DNA from: an uncultured candidate division WWE3 bacterium
Lineage (GTDB): Bacteria > Patescibacteriota > WWE3 > UBA101185 > UBA10185
Length of the DNA: 38,461 nucleotides
Direction: 5' to 3'
Assembly: GCA_938004185.1 (NCBI GenBank)
Contig: CALKWN010000169.1
Location: 1-38,461, forward strand
Made by a program: the position numbers and the translations under genes. Positions 28,023 through 36,053 of this stretch are shown piece after piece. Below the pieces are notes generated by a model, which was not told the DNA's origin, made no database searches, and saw only the letters and a program-made list of their open reading frames with translations. How positions within the stretch are numbered: position 1 is the first letter of the stretch; each line of letters begins with the position of its first letter.

Positions 28023-29132
28023 TTATTGTGCGGCAGTTTTGAGAACAGCAAATGCAGACGGGAAGGCAATTGTTATTCCAACTCTTTCAATTGCCCTTAT
28101 AGCCATCATGTTGTTCTGGAACAGACTTACACCATCTACAGTTGCCTGATCTGCAACCTGAATGGTAAGATCTTTCTTCTTCCCGAAGTAAACCTGTCCA
28201 AGATCACCGTAGAACATGAATTTCTTATTCGCAGCAGTCTCGAGTACGTTCGGAAGAAGCGGAGTCTTCGAGTATGGATAATCCCAAATGGTAGAGCCGG
28301 GGAACAAGTACGGCCCGTTAGCTCCATTTGTCAACTGTCTAATTACATTGAGTACAGTTCTGTGAAGGACGTATCTTGCGTTCTCTTCAACCGACTCATG
28401 TATTGAAGCATTGAGGTTAAGAAGATCATTTGCAGCTACCTGAGTCATGGCCGTTTTAGTTGCAGGCATTGAAACTGAAGGAACGTCTGCATGGTTCATT
28501 ATCCCTGTGAATACTGCTCCATCACCGTTTATTAGCTGGTAATCTTCTCCCCTTGCAAATGCTCTTCCAAAGATCCTTCCGAGAATCTCCATGATGTTGA
28601 TTTCGCTGTCTTCGAGAAGATCATTAGTTATGGGAACGATTATGGCAGCGTCCTTTATGATGATCTGAGTTATACCGAAAGCTGGCTGGCCAGTAGAGAT
28701 AGTGCCGCCTTCAGTTACCCATGATACGTTAGGCTCGCTTGTGAGTTTCGGTATCTTTGTAGTAGGTTTGCCTACTGGCATGATTGTTGCAAACTGTCTG
28801 GCAATACCGTACTTGAGCGCCCATTCATCGCATCTCGCAACAAACTCATCTGGAACAAGATAACCTCCTGTAGCGTCTCCCTGACCCGTCAGAGCTTTAG
28901 CAGTCGCGTGATCCCTGTTTATAACTGCCTTAAAGAGTTCTCTTACCTCTTTAACTGTTTCTTTCTTTTCCGGCACTTCAGGAACAGGTTCTTTTAGTGC
29001 CTTCTCTTTGAAATAAGCGTCGATCTCTTTTCTGATCTCTGCAGGATTAACCGTTGCTATGTCCTTGACTTTCTTTCCTATTTCCTCGATTATCTGTACC
29101 TTCATTGTGTCGAGAACTTCTTCGATTGGCAT
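28023..29132 (-). CDS. Major capsid protein, HK97 fold
   Basis: The N-terminal 85 residues are helical and charged, like the HK97 delta domain that acts as scaffold. The motif GDATGGYLVPDEF near 86-98 marks the start of the mature HK97-type capsid, with likely protease cleavage just before it. Further marks: PNVSWVTEGGTI near 134-145, GIMNHADVPSV, and the C-terminal FYGDLGQVYFGKKKDLTI. Length 369 fits. It follows the protease gene, with ribosome site AGGTAATGTA. Confidence 0.92.
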   Translation of the reverse strand: MPIEEVLDTMKVQIIEEIGKKVKDIATVNPAEIRKEIDAYFKEKALKEPVPEVPEKKETVKEVRELFKAVINRDHATAKALTGQGDATGGYLVPDEFVARCDEWALKYGIARQFATIMPVGKPTTKIPKLTSEPNVSWVTEGGTISTGQPAFGITQIIIKDAAIIVPITNDLLEDSEINIMEILGRIFGRAFARGEDYQLINGDGAVFTGIMNHADVPSVSMPATKTAMTQVAANDLLNLNASIHESVEENARYVLHRTVLNVIRQLTNGANGPYLFPGSTIWDYPYSKTPLLPNVLETAANKKFMFYGDLGQVYFGKKKDLTIQVADQATVDGVSLFQNNMMAIRAIERVGITIAFPSAFAVLKTAAQ

Positions 29133-29971
29133 TACATTACCTCCTTAATTCTTCTTTTGATTTCTTCTGCTGTCTTCCTTACCTTCTCGATCATCTCTTG
29201 TGCCTCAACTGAATATCTGAACCTGTTCATTTCTTCAGATAGAGAGTCCAGCTTTTCCTGAATCTTTCTAACATCTTCCACGATATTGCTGTAATTCTCT
29301 TTCGGTTCGTACTCTCCGTAAAGAGAGAGAGCCAAAGCATCTTGGTGAGCAGGAACAGTAACCAACGAAAGCTCAAGCAATTCCTGTTTCTTGAAGTGAA
29401 TACCACCTTCCTTGTCTTTTCTAAACTCGTAGTCGATAGGGATAAATCCAACACTTGAGGCTTTCATTATCTTGTGCTTGTAGAGGCCGTAAAGCTCGTC
29501 GGACTTCTGGTAAACTCCGACAGGAGGAAACTTCAAGGTAAATATCAGGCTGTTGTCGGTCTTCTCTATCTCTGTTGCCTTTGCAACTGCTGGCGACCGA
29601 TGATCGTGAGCGAAAAGGATAACAGGATTCTTCTTGTAGTTTTTCAACTGCCAGCCTTTTACGTCTATAATGTCTCCTAGCCTGTCCTCTGTTTGCAGAG
29701 TTCCTACCATTCTTATAGTTCTCTCTTCGTCGTCTGCCTTATCGACCTCTGATTCCATAGCATTGACAACCTTGTTTATTGTGATTGTCTCGTTCTCTAT
29801 CAACGTCATGAGATCGAATTGATTAAGCAGGTCTTTTTCCTCCGGCATGGTAATCTGAACGGAAGCGCCGTCTATTGTTACGGCAAAGTATTTCTCGTCT
29901 ATGTCTATGCGCGCTCCCAAGTCTCCGAACAGATTAACTATTTGCTGTCGAATAACATCTTCGATTTTCAA
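29132..29971 (-). CDS. Prohead protease, HK97 family (peptidase S78)
   Basis: It should cleave the capsid N-terminal domain during head maturation. The core at about 84-220 has FAHDH (His122 or His124), KASSVGF (Ser172 or Ser173) and ELLELSLVTVPAH, the family's catalytic and closing motifs. An N-terminal extension of about 80 residues and a C-terminal coiled coil (about 228-279) are extra; the latter may serve as scaffold. The start is TTG at 29971, overlapping the portal stop as TTGA, with AAGGTGATG upstream. Confidence 0.9.
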   Translation of the reverse strand: MKIEDVIRQQIVNLFGDLGARIDIDEKYFAVTIDGASVQITMPEEKDLLNQFDLMTLIENETITINKVVNAMESEVDKADDEERTIRMVGTLQTEDRLGDIIDVKGWQLKNYKKNPVILFAHDHRSPAVAKATEIEKTDNSLIFTLKFPPVGVYQKSDELYGLYKHKIMKASSVGFIPIDYEFRKDKEGGIHFKKQELLELSLVTVPAHQDALALSLYGEYEPKENYSNIVEDVRKIQEKLDSLSEEMNRFRYSVEAQEMIEKVRKTAEEIKRRIKEVM

Positions 29972-31179
29972 AACATCACCTTCTTTCCCCCTTCAGCTTC
30001 TTTCGGCTTTTCCTGTTCCTCTGCTTTTTTGAACGGTTCGTCTCCCCACGGTACTGGTTGAAGTCCCATTTCGTCTCTTACTTCATTTATAGTCAGAACA
30101 CCACGGTCAAGGTATTGAGTGTTTCTCGTCGTTTCTATCATCAAGTTCTTCGGTATTACGCTGTCATAGAAAAATACTTTGTCTTTAACTCCAGAGTCTC
30201 TCAGGATTCCCTTTGTAAGAGCTTCGGCAATCATTACCAGCTTTGGAGTGAGCGTGTCTTTTGCGTAGGTATAATCTAATTGCTCCGCGCTTGCTCTATT
30301 AACGTCTTCTACTATACCGAGCTTCGCAAGCGGCACTCCGTATATTGCGCATATTTCTTGCCTGTTATATTTTTTAAGTTCAAGGAGCTGCATATCCTTC
30401 ATAGGCATTGTTATTGGCTTAAATTCGAGTTTGTTCTCGAACAGCATTACCTTGTGCGCATTGGTAACTCCTCGATACTTCTCGTCGATCTCTTCTTTAA
30501 GTCTTCTAAACTGTGCATCTGAAAGGGATCTTTCGGCCTGTATAACAGCGGAAGGAACGGCTGAGTTCTTGAAGAAGTTCTTCTGCCATTTCTCTACGAA
30601 GTATGCCGTGTCAGTTGCGTCAGCGATTGCCGACAAAGGAGAAAGCCCTCTGTATATGTTTGTCGGGTTTGGATACTTAATCTGCATTATGTCTCCAAAC
30701 TCGAACACCTGTTCAAAAGGCTGGTTGTCTTTAGTTGATCTGTATATCCATTTGTCAGGCCAACCACTCTTTGTCTTTAACTCTAAGTTCATTGGATTGA
30801 GAGGGTGAAACCCAACCACCCTTCCTAGCTGGTCTTTTATCTTTAGAAGGTCTGCTTCTCCCGTAAGCTCTAAGAATTGAGCCGAAATGTAGAAGAGTTC
30901 AGTTCTTGACATATAAAGGCTTGGCCTCATTATCGAGTCGAGAAGAGGATCTTCCGTTATCTCTTGCCAGCTAGAGTCTCTTTCTACCCTGTATAGTCTC
31001 AAGTTAGCAGCCGCAATGCTAGAAGATATGAACCTAGCGCAAGCATATACCCAAGAGACTTTTTCATTAGCTCTCAATGGCCGCCTAGCAAACTCTTCAT
31101 CTTTGCTTATAACTTCGTACAAAGGTTGCCAGCCCTGCATCGAGAACGCTTTCTGCATAAATCTTTTGAATACTCCCAT
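29968..31179 (-). CDS. Portal protein, HK97 family
   Basis: It forms the dodecameric ring for DNA entry. Marks: NEKVSWVYACARFISSSIAAANLRLYRV near 38-65, then LLDSIMRPSLYMSRTELFY, GDIMQIKYPNPTNIYRGLSPLSAI near 147-170, and QEICAIYGVPLAKLGI near 285, all typical of HK97-type portals. Length 403 is normal. The C-terminus is Lys/Glu-rich. It lies between terminase and protease. Confidence 0.93.
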   Translation of the reverse strand: MGVFKRFMQKAFSMQGWQPLYEVISKDEEFARRPLRANEKVSWVYACARFISSSIAAANLRLYRVERDSSWQEITEDPLLDSIMRPSLYMSRTELFYISAQFLELTGEADLLKIKDQLGRVVGFHPLNPMNLELKTKSGWPDKWIYRSTKDNQPFEQVFEFGDIMQIKYPNPTNIYRGLSPLSAIADATDTAYFVEKWQKNFFKNSAVPSAVIQAERSLSDAQFRRLKEEIDEKYRGVTNAHKVMLFENKLEFKPITMPMKDMQLLELKKYNRQEICAIYGVPLAKLGIVEDVNRASAEQLDYTYAKDTLTPKLVMIAEALTKGILRDSGVKDKVFFYDSVIPKNLMIETTRNTQYLDRGVLTINEVRDEMGLQPVPWGDEPFKKAEEQEKPKEAEGGKKVMF

Positions 31180-31189
31180 ATCTCAGCTC

Positions 31190-32470
31190 CTATAAGAGAC
31201 GCACCGAAGGCTCTCCGCTTGACTGATTACTCCAAGCTGCCAAAGCCAAAGCTATAACACAGTCGTCGTGTTTCCCTGCCGGAGCGTTCATCTTCAGTTT
31301 CCCTGTCGGTGTCAGATCATACTGATAGAGTTTTAACTCGTTGACAAGTTCGGGTATATATGGATACATAATCTGGTGTTGTTCTATCATCATCGCGAGA
31401 TTGTTTATTATATTGCTCTTAGATGATGCGGTAAACTTCACACCTTCTACCCATATCTCCCTCTCGAGATCCTCGAATATCGGATCGCCTATGCCTGTCG
31501 AGTCTATGATTACTTTTGCAGAAAGGCTTCTCGCGGCTTCGATTATCCTCTTCTTCTGCAAAGCCCAATCTATCTGGTTGAACCTGTCAAAATAAACTAC
31601 CTTTCCTACTCCGTCCACTCCTATGAGGACTGTAAAGTCTTCATATTTTGCAAGGTCAACTCCGAGAGTTACAAGCCCTTCGGAGTCAGTCGGAAGACTG
31701 TAATTCCTGATATTTTGATCTACATATCTGAAGACACCACCAGAATCGTCTAAGAACTCTGCCATTATCTCCTGACGGAATATCCTTTCAGGAAGCGTCA
31801 GCTTTAGACTTTCAAGCTCTGCAGGGTCTATGTAAGGATTTTCATACGTTGACATTTGCCAAGAATCGAAGTCTTCTTTCTCCCTGTCCTGACCATCTAC
31901 CCACAATCTGTAAAACCAATTCTTACCCTTCGGTGTGCCAATAGCTAAAAGGTTTCCCTTCCTGTCTGACAGAGCTGGTCGCAACGCTTCGTACCATGCC
32001 TCCTCCGACATGAAAGCTGCCTCGTCTATCGTTACCCAACCTAGACCTTCTCCGCGCAAGTTGTCTGGCCTCTCTGCGGAACGGAACTCTATAACAGCAC
32101 CGTTGTTAAGGCTTATCTTTAGGCTGGCGCTGTTTGCGCCTTTTATAAGATCAGGGAAGCTGTTCTTTATCATCTTGAATCCAATAGCAGCTTGAGAATA
32201 AACAGGAGCTACCCACCACGTTGATTCTCTCGGGTGTTCGTATGCGTACTTAATTGTCTCGTTCGCGGCCATGAGAGTCTTTCCAAAGCGCCTTCCGCAA
32301 GATACTATTCTGAATCTCTTTCGTGAATTATGTATCTCCCATTGAGCAGGGTGAGGATTGTATAGCTTTATCTTCTCCCTTTCTTGTATCTTGTTTACAG
32401 CACCTGTCGGCCTACCACCCTTATTCTTCTTTCGGTGGTTTGCCTGCGAACTCCGCGACGTATTTGACAT
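31190..32470 (-). CDS. terL: Terminase large subunit
   Basis: The packaging motor and nuclease. ATPase motifs: Walker A GRRFGKT at 59-65 and Walker B WVTIDE at 145-150, with the coupling motif near GTP-KGKN at 178-184. Nuclease domain: Asp272 in GVDLAKYEDF, Asp323 in IIDSTGIGD, and HDD at 401-403, the usual three acidic positions. Length 426 is typical. Its start lies inside the small-subunit gene (50-base overlap). Whether packaging is cos or headful cannot be read from it. Confidence 0.95.
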   Translation of the reverse strand: MSNTSRSSQANHRKKNKGGRPTGAVNKIQEREKIKLYNPHPAQWEIHNSRKRFRIVSCGRRFGKTLMAANETIKYAYEHPRESTWWVAPVYSQAAIGFKMIKNSFPDLIKGANSASLKISLNNGAVIEFRSAERPDNLRGEGLGWVTIDEAAFMSEEAWYEALRPALSDRKGNLLAIGTPKGKNWFYRLWVDGQDREKEDFDSWQMSTYENPYIDPAELESLKLTLPERIFRQEIMAEFLDDSGGVFRYVDQNIRNYSLPTDSEGLVTLGVDLAKYEDFTVLIGVDGVGKVVYFDRFNQIDWALQKKRIIEAARSLSAKVIIDSTGIGDPIFEDLEREIWVEGVKFTASSKSNIINNLAMMIEQHQIMYPYIPELVNELKLYQYDLTPTGKLKMNAPAGKHDDCVIALALAAWSNQSSGEPSVRLL

Positions 32471-32825
32471 TCCGTTTCTCCTCTACGTTTATTCTTTCTG
32501 TCCTTCCATAATGATTCGGGTATCTCCTTTCTAACCACCACGCGGCTGCTTGCCACACTCCTTCTTGAGCCGACTTCTGTATAATGGCAACGTTCCTAGA
32601 TATTGCCTCGCCTTCGGCTTTTAGAATCCTGTCGTACAACTGCTTTTCCATTGTTTCATCTGCGGCATTTTCGCCTATCTGTATCCATCGGTTAAGTGTT
32701 GACGGCCATATACCCAAAGCCCTTGCAATATGATCCCTCGCCACACCCGTCCTCGCGAGCTTCTCTGCCTCTATAATCATCTGTTCGTGAAGTTTATAGC
32801 TCCTAGAATTGTATTTCTTAGGCAT
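32421..32825 (-). CDS. terS: Terminase small subunit
   Basis: It should recognise the phage DNA and regulate the large subunit. Residues about 10-55 (IIEAEKLARTGVARDHIARALGIWPSTLNRWIQIG) form a helix-turn-helix typical of small terminases; a helical oligomerisation part (DRILKAEGEAISRNVAIIQKSAQ) and the AAAWWLERRYPNHYGRTER segment follow, common in this family. It directly precedes the large subunit and begins five bases after the methyltransferase stop. Confidence 0.88.
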   Translation of the reverse strand: MPKKYNSRSYKLHEQMIIEAEKLARTGVARDHIARALGIWPSTLNRWIQIGENAADETMEKQLYDRILKAEGEAISRNVAIIQKSAQEGVWQAAAWWLERRYPNHYGRTERINVEEKRNVKYVAEFAGKPPKEE

Positions 32826-32829
32826 ATAA

Positions 32830-33984
32830 TCACTCCTTCAGAATTGCCTTTTTCCCCGTAAACTTTTCCCATCTTTTTATGATTACATCGCAGTACAATT
32901 GGCTTAACTCCATCATTAAGCAATTTCTCTTCAACTGTTCGCAAGCAATTAGAGTTGATCCGGACCCTCCGAACAGATCCAATATATAATCATTTTTTTC
33001 TGAAAAGTTAGTTATGAAATCAGCAAATAGCTTTAGTGGTTTTGGACACGGGTGATCTCCAATATCTTTTTGACTTCCGATTGGATAATCAAAAACATCA
33101 TTTGTTCGTTTTCTTCCCCACTTCTCACCATAAAATAGAATCGGTTCAGAACACATGAATTTGGAAATCTTCCCATGACTAAGAGCATTTGTCTTTATCC
33201 AAGGAGCAATATGATAAGGTGGTAAAATAGAAAACCAGATATTCTCATTAAAAGATCCGGGTGTTATTATTTGCTTTGAAGTGCTTGCCTTTAGCAACGT
33301 AAACCATTGTTTGTTAAAATCTATGTATGTTTCTAAATCAAGCGAATCATCATAGACATCATAGTTAAGACCAACATTATAAGGAGGATCGCACAAACCA
33401 AGTTCTGCTTTTTTTCCATCAAGCAACTTTTCTACTTCTTCTTTTATTGCAGAATTTCCACACATTAGTCTGTGATTTCCCAATATGTAAATGTCTCCGA
33501 GTTTTGACTTTGGCTCTTTGATTTCACTCTCGGCCTGTTCCAAGTCAAAATCATCTTCGCTTGCCTCTGGACAGTAGTCTATGTAATCTTTTATCTCTAT
33601 CTCGTCGAATCCTGTAAGAGATATATCAAATGCTCCTGTATCAAGCTCAGTTAAAATGTCTTTCAGCTTAGGTATATCCCATTCGCCAGATATTTTATTC
33701 AGCGCTATGTTAAGCGCCTTCTCTCTTTCTTCGTCTAAATCCTCTTCCACCATTTCATACGGAACGTTCCAACGTTCCGGATCTTCTTTTGCAAGCTCTC
33801 TAAGGACAATCGTTCTCTGATTGCCGCCGACAACAAACATATTTCTAGCGTTATAGATTATCGGATCAACGTATCCAAACTCTTTGAGACTCTTCTTCAG
33901 CTTATCCTTGTCGTCCTTGCTTATCTTTCTAGGATTGTAAGGAGCAAGTTTAATCTCCGAAAGTTTCCTTTGCACTATCTTCAA
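32830..33984 (-). CDS. ParB-like domain fused to a DNA methyltransferase
   Basis: The N-terminal domain (about 1-80) has NPRKISKDDKDKLKKSLKEFG and VVGGNQRTIVLRE, the ParB nuclease-like fold. The C-terminal domain carries DPPY at about 199 and FGGSGST at about 338, in the order of beta-class N4/N6 methyltransferases. Such fusions are common in phages and probably protect phage DNA from restriction; the target site is unknown. The start is set at TTG 33984, six bases after AGGAGGG; the ATG at 34002 is almost on top of its upstream GGAG. It overlaps the HNH gene. Confidence 0.9.
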   Translation of the reverse strand: MKIVQRKLSEIKLAPYNPRKISKDDKDKLKKSLKEFGYVDPIIYNARNMFVVGGNQRTIVLRELAKEDPERWNVPYEMVEEDLDEEREKALNIALNKISGEWDIPKLKDILTELDTGAFDISLTGFDEIEIKDYIDYCPEASEDDFDLEQAESEIKEPKSKLGDIYILGNHRLMCGNSAIKEEVEKLLDGKKAELGLCDPPYNVGLNYDVYDDSLDLETYIDFNKQWFTLLKASTSKQIITPGSFNENIWFSILPPYHIAPWIKTNALSHGKISKFMCSEPILFYGEKWGRKRTNDVFDYPIGSQKDIGDHPCPKPLKLFADFITNFSEKNDYILDLFGGSGSTLIACEQLKRNCLMMELSQLYCDVIIKRWEKFTGKKAILKE

Positions 33985-34288
33985 GTCCAGCCCTCCTGAC
34001 ATTCTCCTTTGCCTGTCTGTCTCTCCATTCTTTTACCTGTCTTTGAGATTCGTTGTCCGGAGGTGTGTTGTGAATCCTCCAATGGCACATCTCACAGAGA
34101 AGAACGAGATTAACTTTGTGGTCAGGAGCATCATCAGGAACGTTAAGCCATGAAGGAACTCTTACTCTTCCATACAGATGATGAACGTGACCAACACTTA
34201 CAAACTTTCCGCACTTCCTGCATCTATGTTTGTCTCTTTCAACAATTGTTTCCCTGTCTTTTATCGGCCTTAGTCCGCTTCTTTTCAT
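33950..34288 (-). CDS. HNH endonuclease (112 aa)
   Basis: The HNH motif is clear: CRKCG near 23-27, VGHVHHLYG near 32-40, then NLVLLCEMCHWRIHN near 80-95; the Cys pairs bind zinc and the His-Asn-His set forms the active site. HNH proteins next to terminase genes in HK97-type phages take part in DNA packaging. The start ATG follows GGAGGACTT. It is preceded by a terminator hairpin and overlaps the methyltransferase gene. Confidence 0.9.
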   Translation of the reverse strand: MKRSGLRPIKDRETIVERDKHRCRKCGKFVSVGHVHHLYGRVRVPSWLNVPDDAPDHKVNLVLLCEMCHWRIHNTPPDNESQRQVKEWRDRQAKENVRRAGLEDSAKETFGD

Positions 34289-34299
34289 AAGTCCTCCAT

Positions 34300-34328
34300 A
34301 AAAAGCCGGAGCTGTTGGCCAGCTCCGG
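34300..34328 (-). terminator. Intrinsic terminator between the genes at 34349 and 34288
   Basis: On the minus strand CCGGAGCTG-GCCAA-CAGCTCCGG is a perfect 9-bp stem followed by CTTTTTA. It stands in the middle of the late operon, so reading on to the packaging genes needs leakiness, another promoter or antitermination. Confidence 0.8.
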
Positions 34329-34348
34329 AAGCCTAAACAAAGAGGGTT

Positions 34349-34897
34349 TTACGGTCTTGCGTTCTTACTGGCATACATAACACAGCCTGTTCGCTTGAGT
34401 TCATCAAAGCCTATATTTACTATGTCTTGCTGCTTGTCTTTCATATAGTGAATCGAATACTTTATAGTGCCTGTCGCTATTCTCGCCAGCATCATTGGAA
34501 CGTTTATTAAAATCGCCTCTATGAAAGTCTCGTTTTTTTCATCGTAGTATCCATAAAGGAAGAGATTTGCATGGAGCTTATAAAGCTCTCCTTCGCTTCC
34601 AGAAGCGTGATTCCATTCCGTTATTGCGATGTCTCTAAACACAGCATGGCTGGCTTTCCTGAACCTCTCCTGAACGGTCAGCTTTATCTTCGCTTTCATA
34701 TCCGAAGTAGGAACGTGTATTATCCTGTCGATCGCAAACTTTCCATCGAGGATACTCTCCATCTCTCCTGAACCTAGCATCGTGTCCTGATACTCTATAT
34801 ATCTGTTACGGAATACGCGAGGGTATATGCACTTTCGCGCCGTCATATGAGCGTTTGTAGAGAAAGCCGCGTTTTCAACAGTGAAAGGTGTCCTCAT
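34349..34897 (-). CDS. Conserved-looking phage protein of unknown function (182 aa)
   Basis: It overlaps the RusA gene as ATGA and is probably translated with it. No family is recognised. The sequence mixes helices and strands, with FSTNAHMTARKCIYPRVFRNRYIEYQD near the start and MARIATGTIKYSIHYMKDKQQDIVNIGFDELKRTGCVMYA at the end (residues about 136-176). Lying between a resolvase and an HNH nuclease, it may act on DNA; no catalytic motif is certain. Confidence 0.7.
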   Translation of the reverse strand: MRTPFTVENAAFSTNAHMTARKCIYPRVFRNRYIEYQDTMLGSGEMESILDGKFAIDRIIHVPTSDMKAKIKLTVQERFRKASHAVFRDIAITEWNHASGSEGELYKLHANLFLYGYYDEKNETFIEAILINVPMMLARIATGTIKYSIHYMKDKQQDIVNIGFDELKRTGCVMYASKNARP

Positions 34898-35262
34898 TTC
34901 ATAAACACCTCAATGTCGAGACGAGAATTTTCTCTGTCAATATCGAAGTCCATAACTCTAGGAAGCGCCCAATAGTCATTCTCGTATAGAATCCCTTCAA
35001 AGGAATCCATGAGAACCTTCAGCGTGTTGTGCGTATCTTTTTTTCTTTTGTTTGGAAAGAAGAAGTATAGTTGGAGAACAACTTTTCTTCCGTTTGCTAT
35101 TTTCCAGCCCTCTCTCCTTGCAGCGATCTTGGCTTTGAGAGCGGCTTCTGTCATAAACAACCTTGCCTCTTTGCTCAAAATCCTTTTGTTACCTATTGTT
35201 ATAAAACAATGATTCTCAGAAGGTGGTACTGGGACTGAAAAACAAACCTTTTTTTTCGGCAA
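34894..35262 (-). CDS. RusA-type Holliday junction resolvase (122 aa)
   Basis: It should cut branched DNA before packaging. The core motif KDTHNTLKVLMDSFEGILYENDYW matches the RusA pattern (D-x-HN-x2-K, then D-x2-EG-x-L-x2-D), with the acidic residues that hold magnesium; the N-terminal VPVPPSENHCF is also typical. The start is set at TTG 35262, after GAGGTGGGATTC. The longer frame to 35373 would be translated through two terminator hairpins and begin at the predicted transcript start, so it is rejected. First gene of the late operon. Confidence 0.88.
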   Translation of the reverse strand: MPKKKVCFSVPVPPSENHCFITIGNKRILSKEARLFMTEAALKAKIAARREGWKIANGRKVVLQLYFFFPNKRKKDTHNTLKVLMDSFEGILYENDYWALPRVMDFDIDRENSRLDIEVFMK

Positions 35263-35278
35263 GAATCCCACCTCAAAA

Positions 35279-35306
35279 TAAAGGACAGGCGCTTGGCCTG
35301 TCCTTT
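35279..35306 (-). terminator. Second terminator-like hairpin of the late leader
   Basis: AAAGGACAGGC-CAAGC-GCCTGTCCTTT, a perfect 11-bp stem on the minus strand, runs into TATTTTG. It lies between the first terminator and the ribosome site of the resolvase gene. On the plus strand it is followed by TTTTGGGG and could work there as well. Confidence 0.7.
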
Positions 35307-35327
35307 TGGGGGTGATATATGGTTGGC

Positions 35328-35358
35328 AAAAAAAGCACAGGAGCATCTGCTCCTGTGC
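35328..35358 (-). terminator. First terminator of the late leader
   Basis: On the minus strand GCACAGGAGCA-GA-TGCTCCTGTGC is a perfect inverted repeat of 11 bp (nine or ten pairs with a small loop) followed by TTTTTTT. It begins about 13 nt after the predicted transcription start and would release an RNA of about 44 nt. Confidence 0.9.
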
Positions 35359-35377
35359 AGCTTTCGCAATCATAATG

Positions 35378-35407
35378 ATTATAGCGCGTTTTTGTGCGGA
35401 ATGTCAA
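35378..35407 (-). promoter_or_regulatory. Consensus promoter of the late operon
   Basis: The minus strand has a perfect TTGACA (35407-35402) and a perfect TATAAT (35383-35378) separated by 18 bp, the best vegetative-sigma promoter seen in the window. The predicted start is near 35371. It lies directly upstream of two terminators and downstream of the HTH gene ending at 35429. Confidence 0.9.
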
Positions 35408-35428
35408 GCCGTATATAGCATTTGTTTC

Positions 35429-35926
35429 TTAACAATGTTCTAACACAAACTGAATATAATCCCTTAGAGATTCCCAATTACCACCTAGTTTTTCCCAAGC
35501 GCTTATAAGGCGATCTCTAAACGTAGAGTTTGGAATCTTCAGCATAACGGCCAGCTCTCTAGTGCTTGCGTATTTCCTCCTGTTCTTAACAACTGTATGA
35601 GATCGGTCGATGATCCTCCAGAATATAGCCTCTCTCTCTTTCGGAGTAAGAGCTTTCAGCATCGCATCGATCTTCATTGCTGCTATAACGTAAACAGCTT
35701 TCTGGCCGTCTGCTGTTCGTTTAGTCTGTACGCTACCTCTGAGTGTGTCTTTTGAATAGTTTATAGTCTTTGGCGGAGCTTCAAAGTCTATATCTTCATT
35801 TGAGAATACTAGAGTTATCTGAGAATCCAATATCCTCGACCATATATTCTGATAATTCCTTAACACCCACAGAAGGTCGTCGTTCGAGTAGTTGTCCGTA
35901 AGAGCAAACCTTTCTAGCGATTTCAT
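35429..35926 (-). CDS. Late regulator-like HTH protein (165 aa)
   Basis: The C-terminal part, LTPKEREAIFWRIIDRSH then STRELAVMLKIPNSTFRDRLISAWEKLGG (about 95-155), has the sigma-region-4-like helix-turn-helix of phage late activators such as ArpU/RinA-type proteins. The N-terminal half is unlike known families and has a possible strand-rich domain. Its position, right before the late promoter and its terminators, is that of a late activator or a Q-like antiterminator. ATG at 35926 follows GAGGGAGTCAA. Function is inferred. Confidence 0.7.
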   Translation of the reverse strand: MKSLERFALTDNYSNDDLLWVLRNYQNIWSRILDSQITLVFSNEDIDFEAPPKTINYSKDTLRGSVQTKRTADGQKAVYVIAAMKIDAMLKALTPKEREAIFWRIIDRSHTVVKNRRKYASTRELAVMLKIPNSTFRDRLISAWEKLGGNWESLRDYIQFVLEHC

Positions 35927-36053
35927 TTGACTCCCTCACAAGTTTGTAAGAGTTCATCTCCGGTGTAAGTCTTCTTCCACACGCGCATATCCAGACTCCC
36001 TCCTCCACGCTGCTGAAGTGTGTTCTACCACATCTGCATTTTCTTCCAATCAT
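35796..36053 (-). CDS. Zinc-ribbon protein (85 aa) overlapping the next gene
   Basis: The first 30 residues hold CRCG and CACG, a zinc ribbon (Cys6, Cys8 and a second CxC about 16 residues later). The start ATG overlaps the SSB stop as TGATG. The last 43 codons overlap the HTH gene at 35926 in another frame by 131 bases, an unusually long overlap; the amino-acid pattern there (ERRPSVGVKELSEYM) is less convincing. It may be a DNA-binding or adaptor protein. Confidence 0.6.
   Translation of the reverse strand: MIGRKCRCGRTHFSSVEEGVWICACGRRLTPEMNSYKLVRESNEIARKVCSYGQLLERRPSVGVKELSEYMVEDIGFSDNSSILK

Noticed and set aside
35263..35373. Longer start (ATG 35373) for the RusA gene
   Set aside because: The extra 37 codons would be encoded by two terminator hairpins and the ATG coincides with the predicted transcription start; the TTG at 35262 has a good ribosome site and matches the family's N-terminus.
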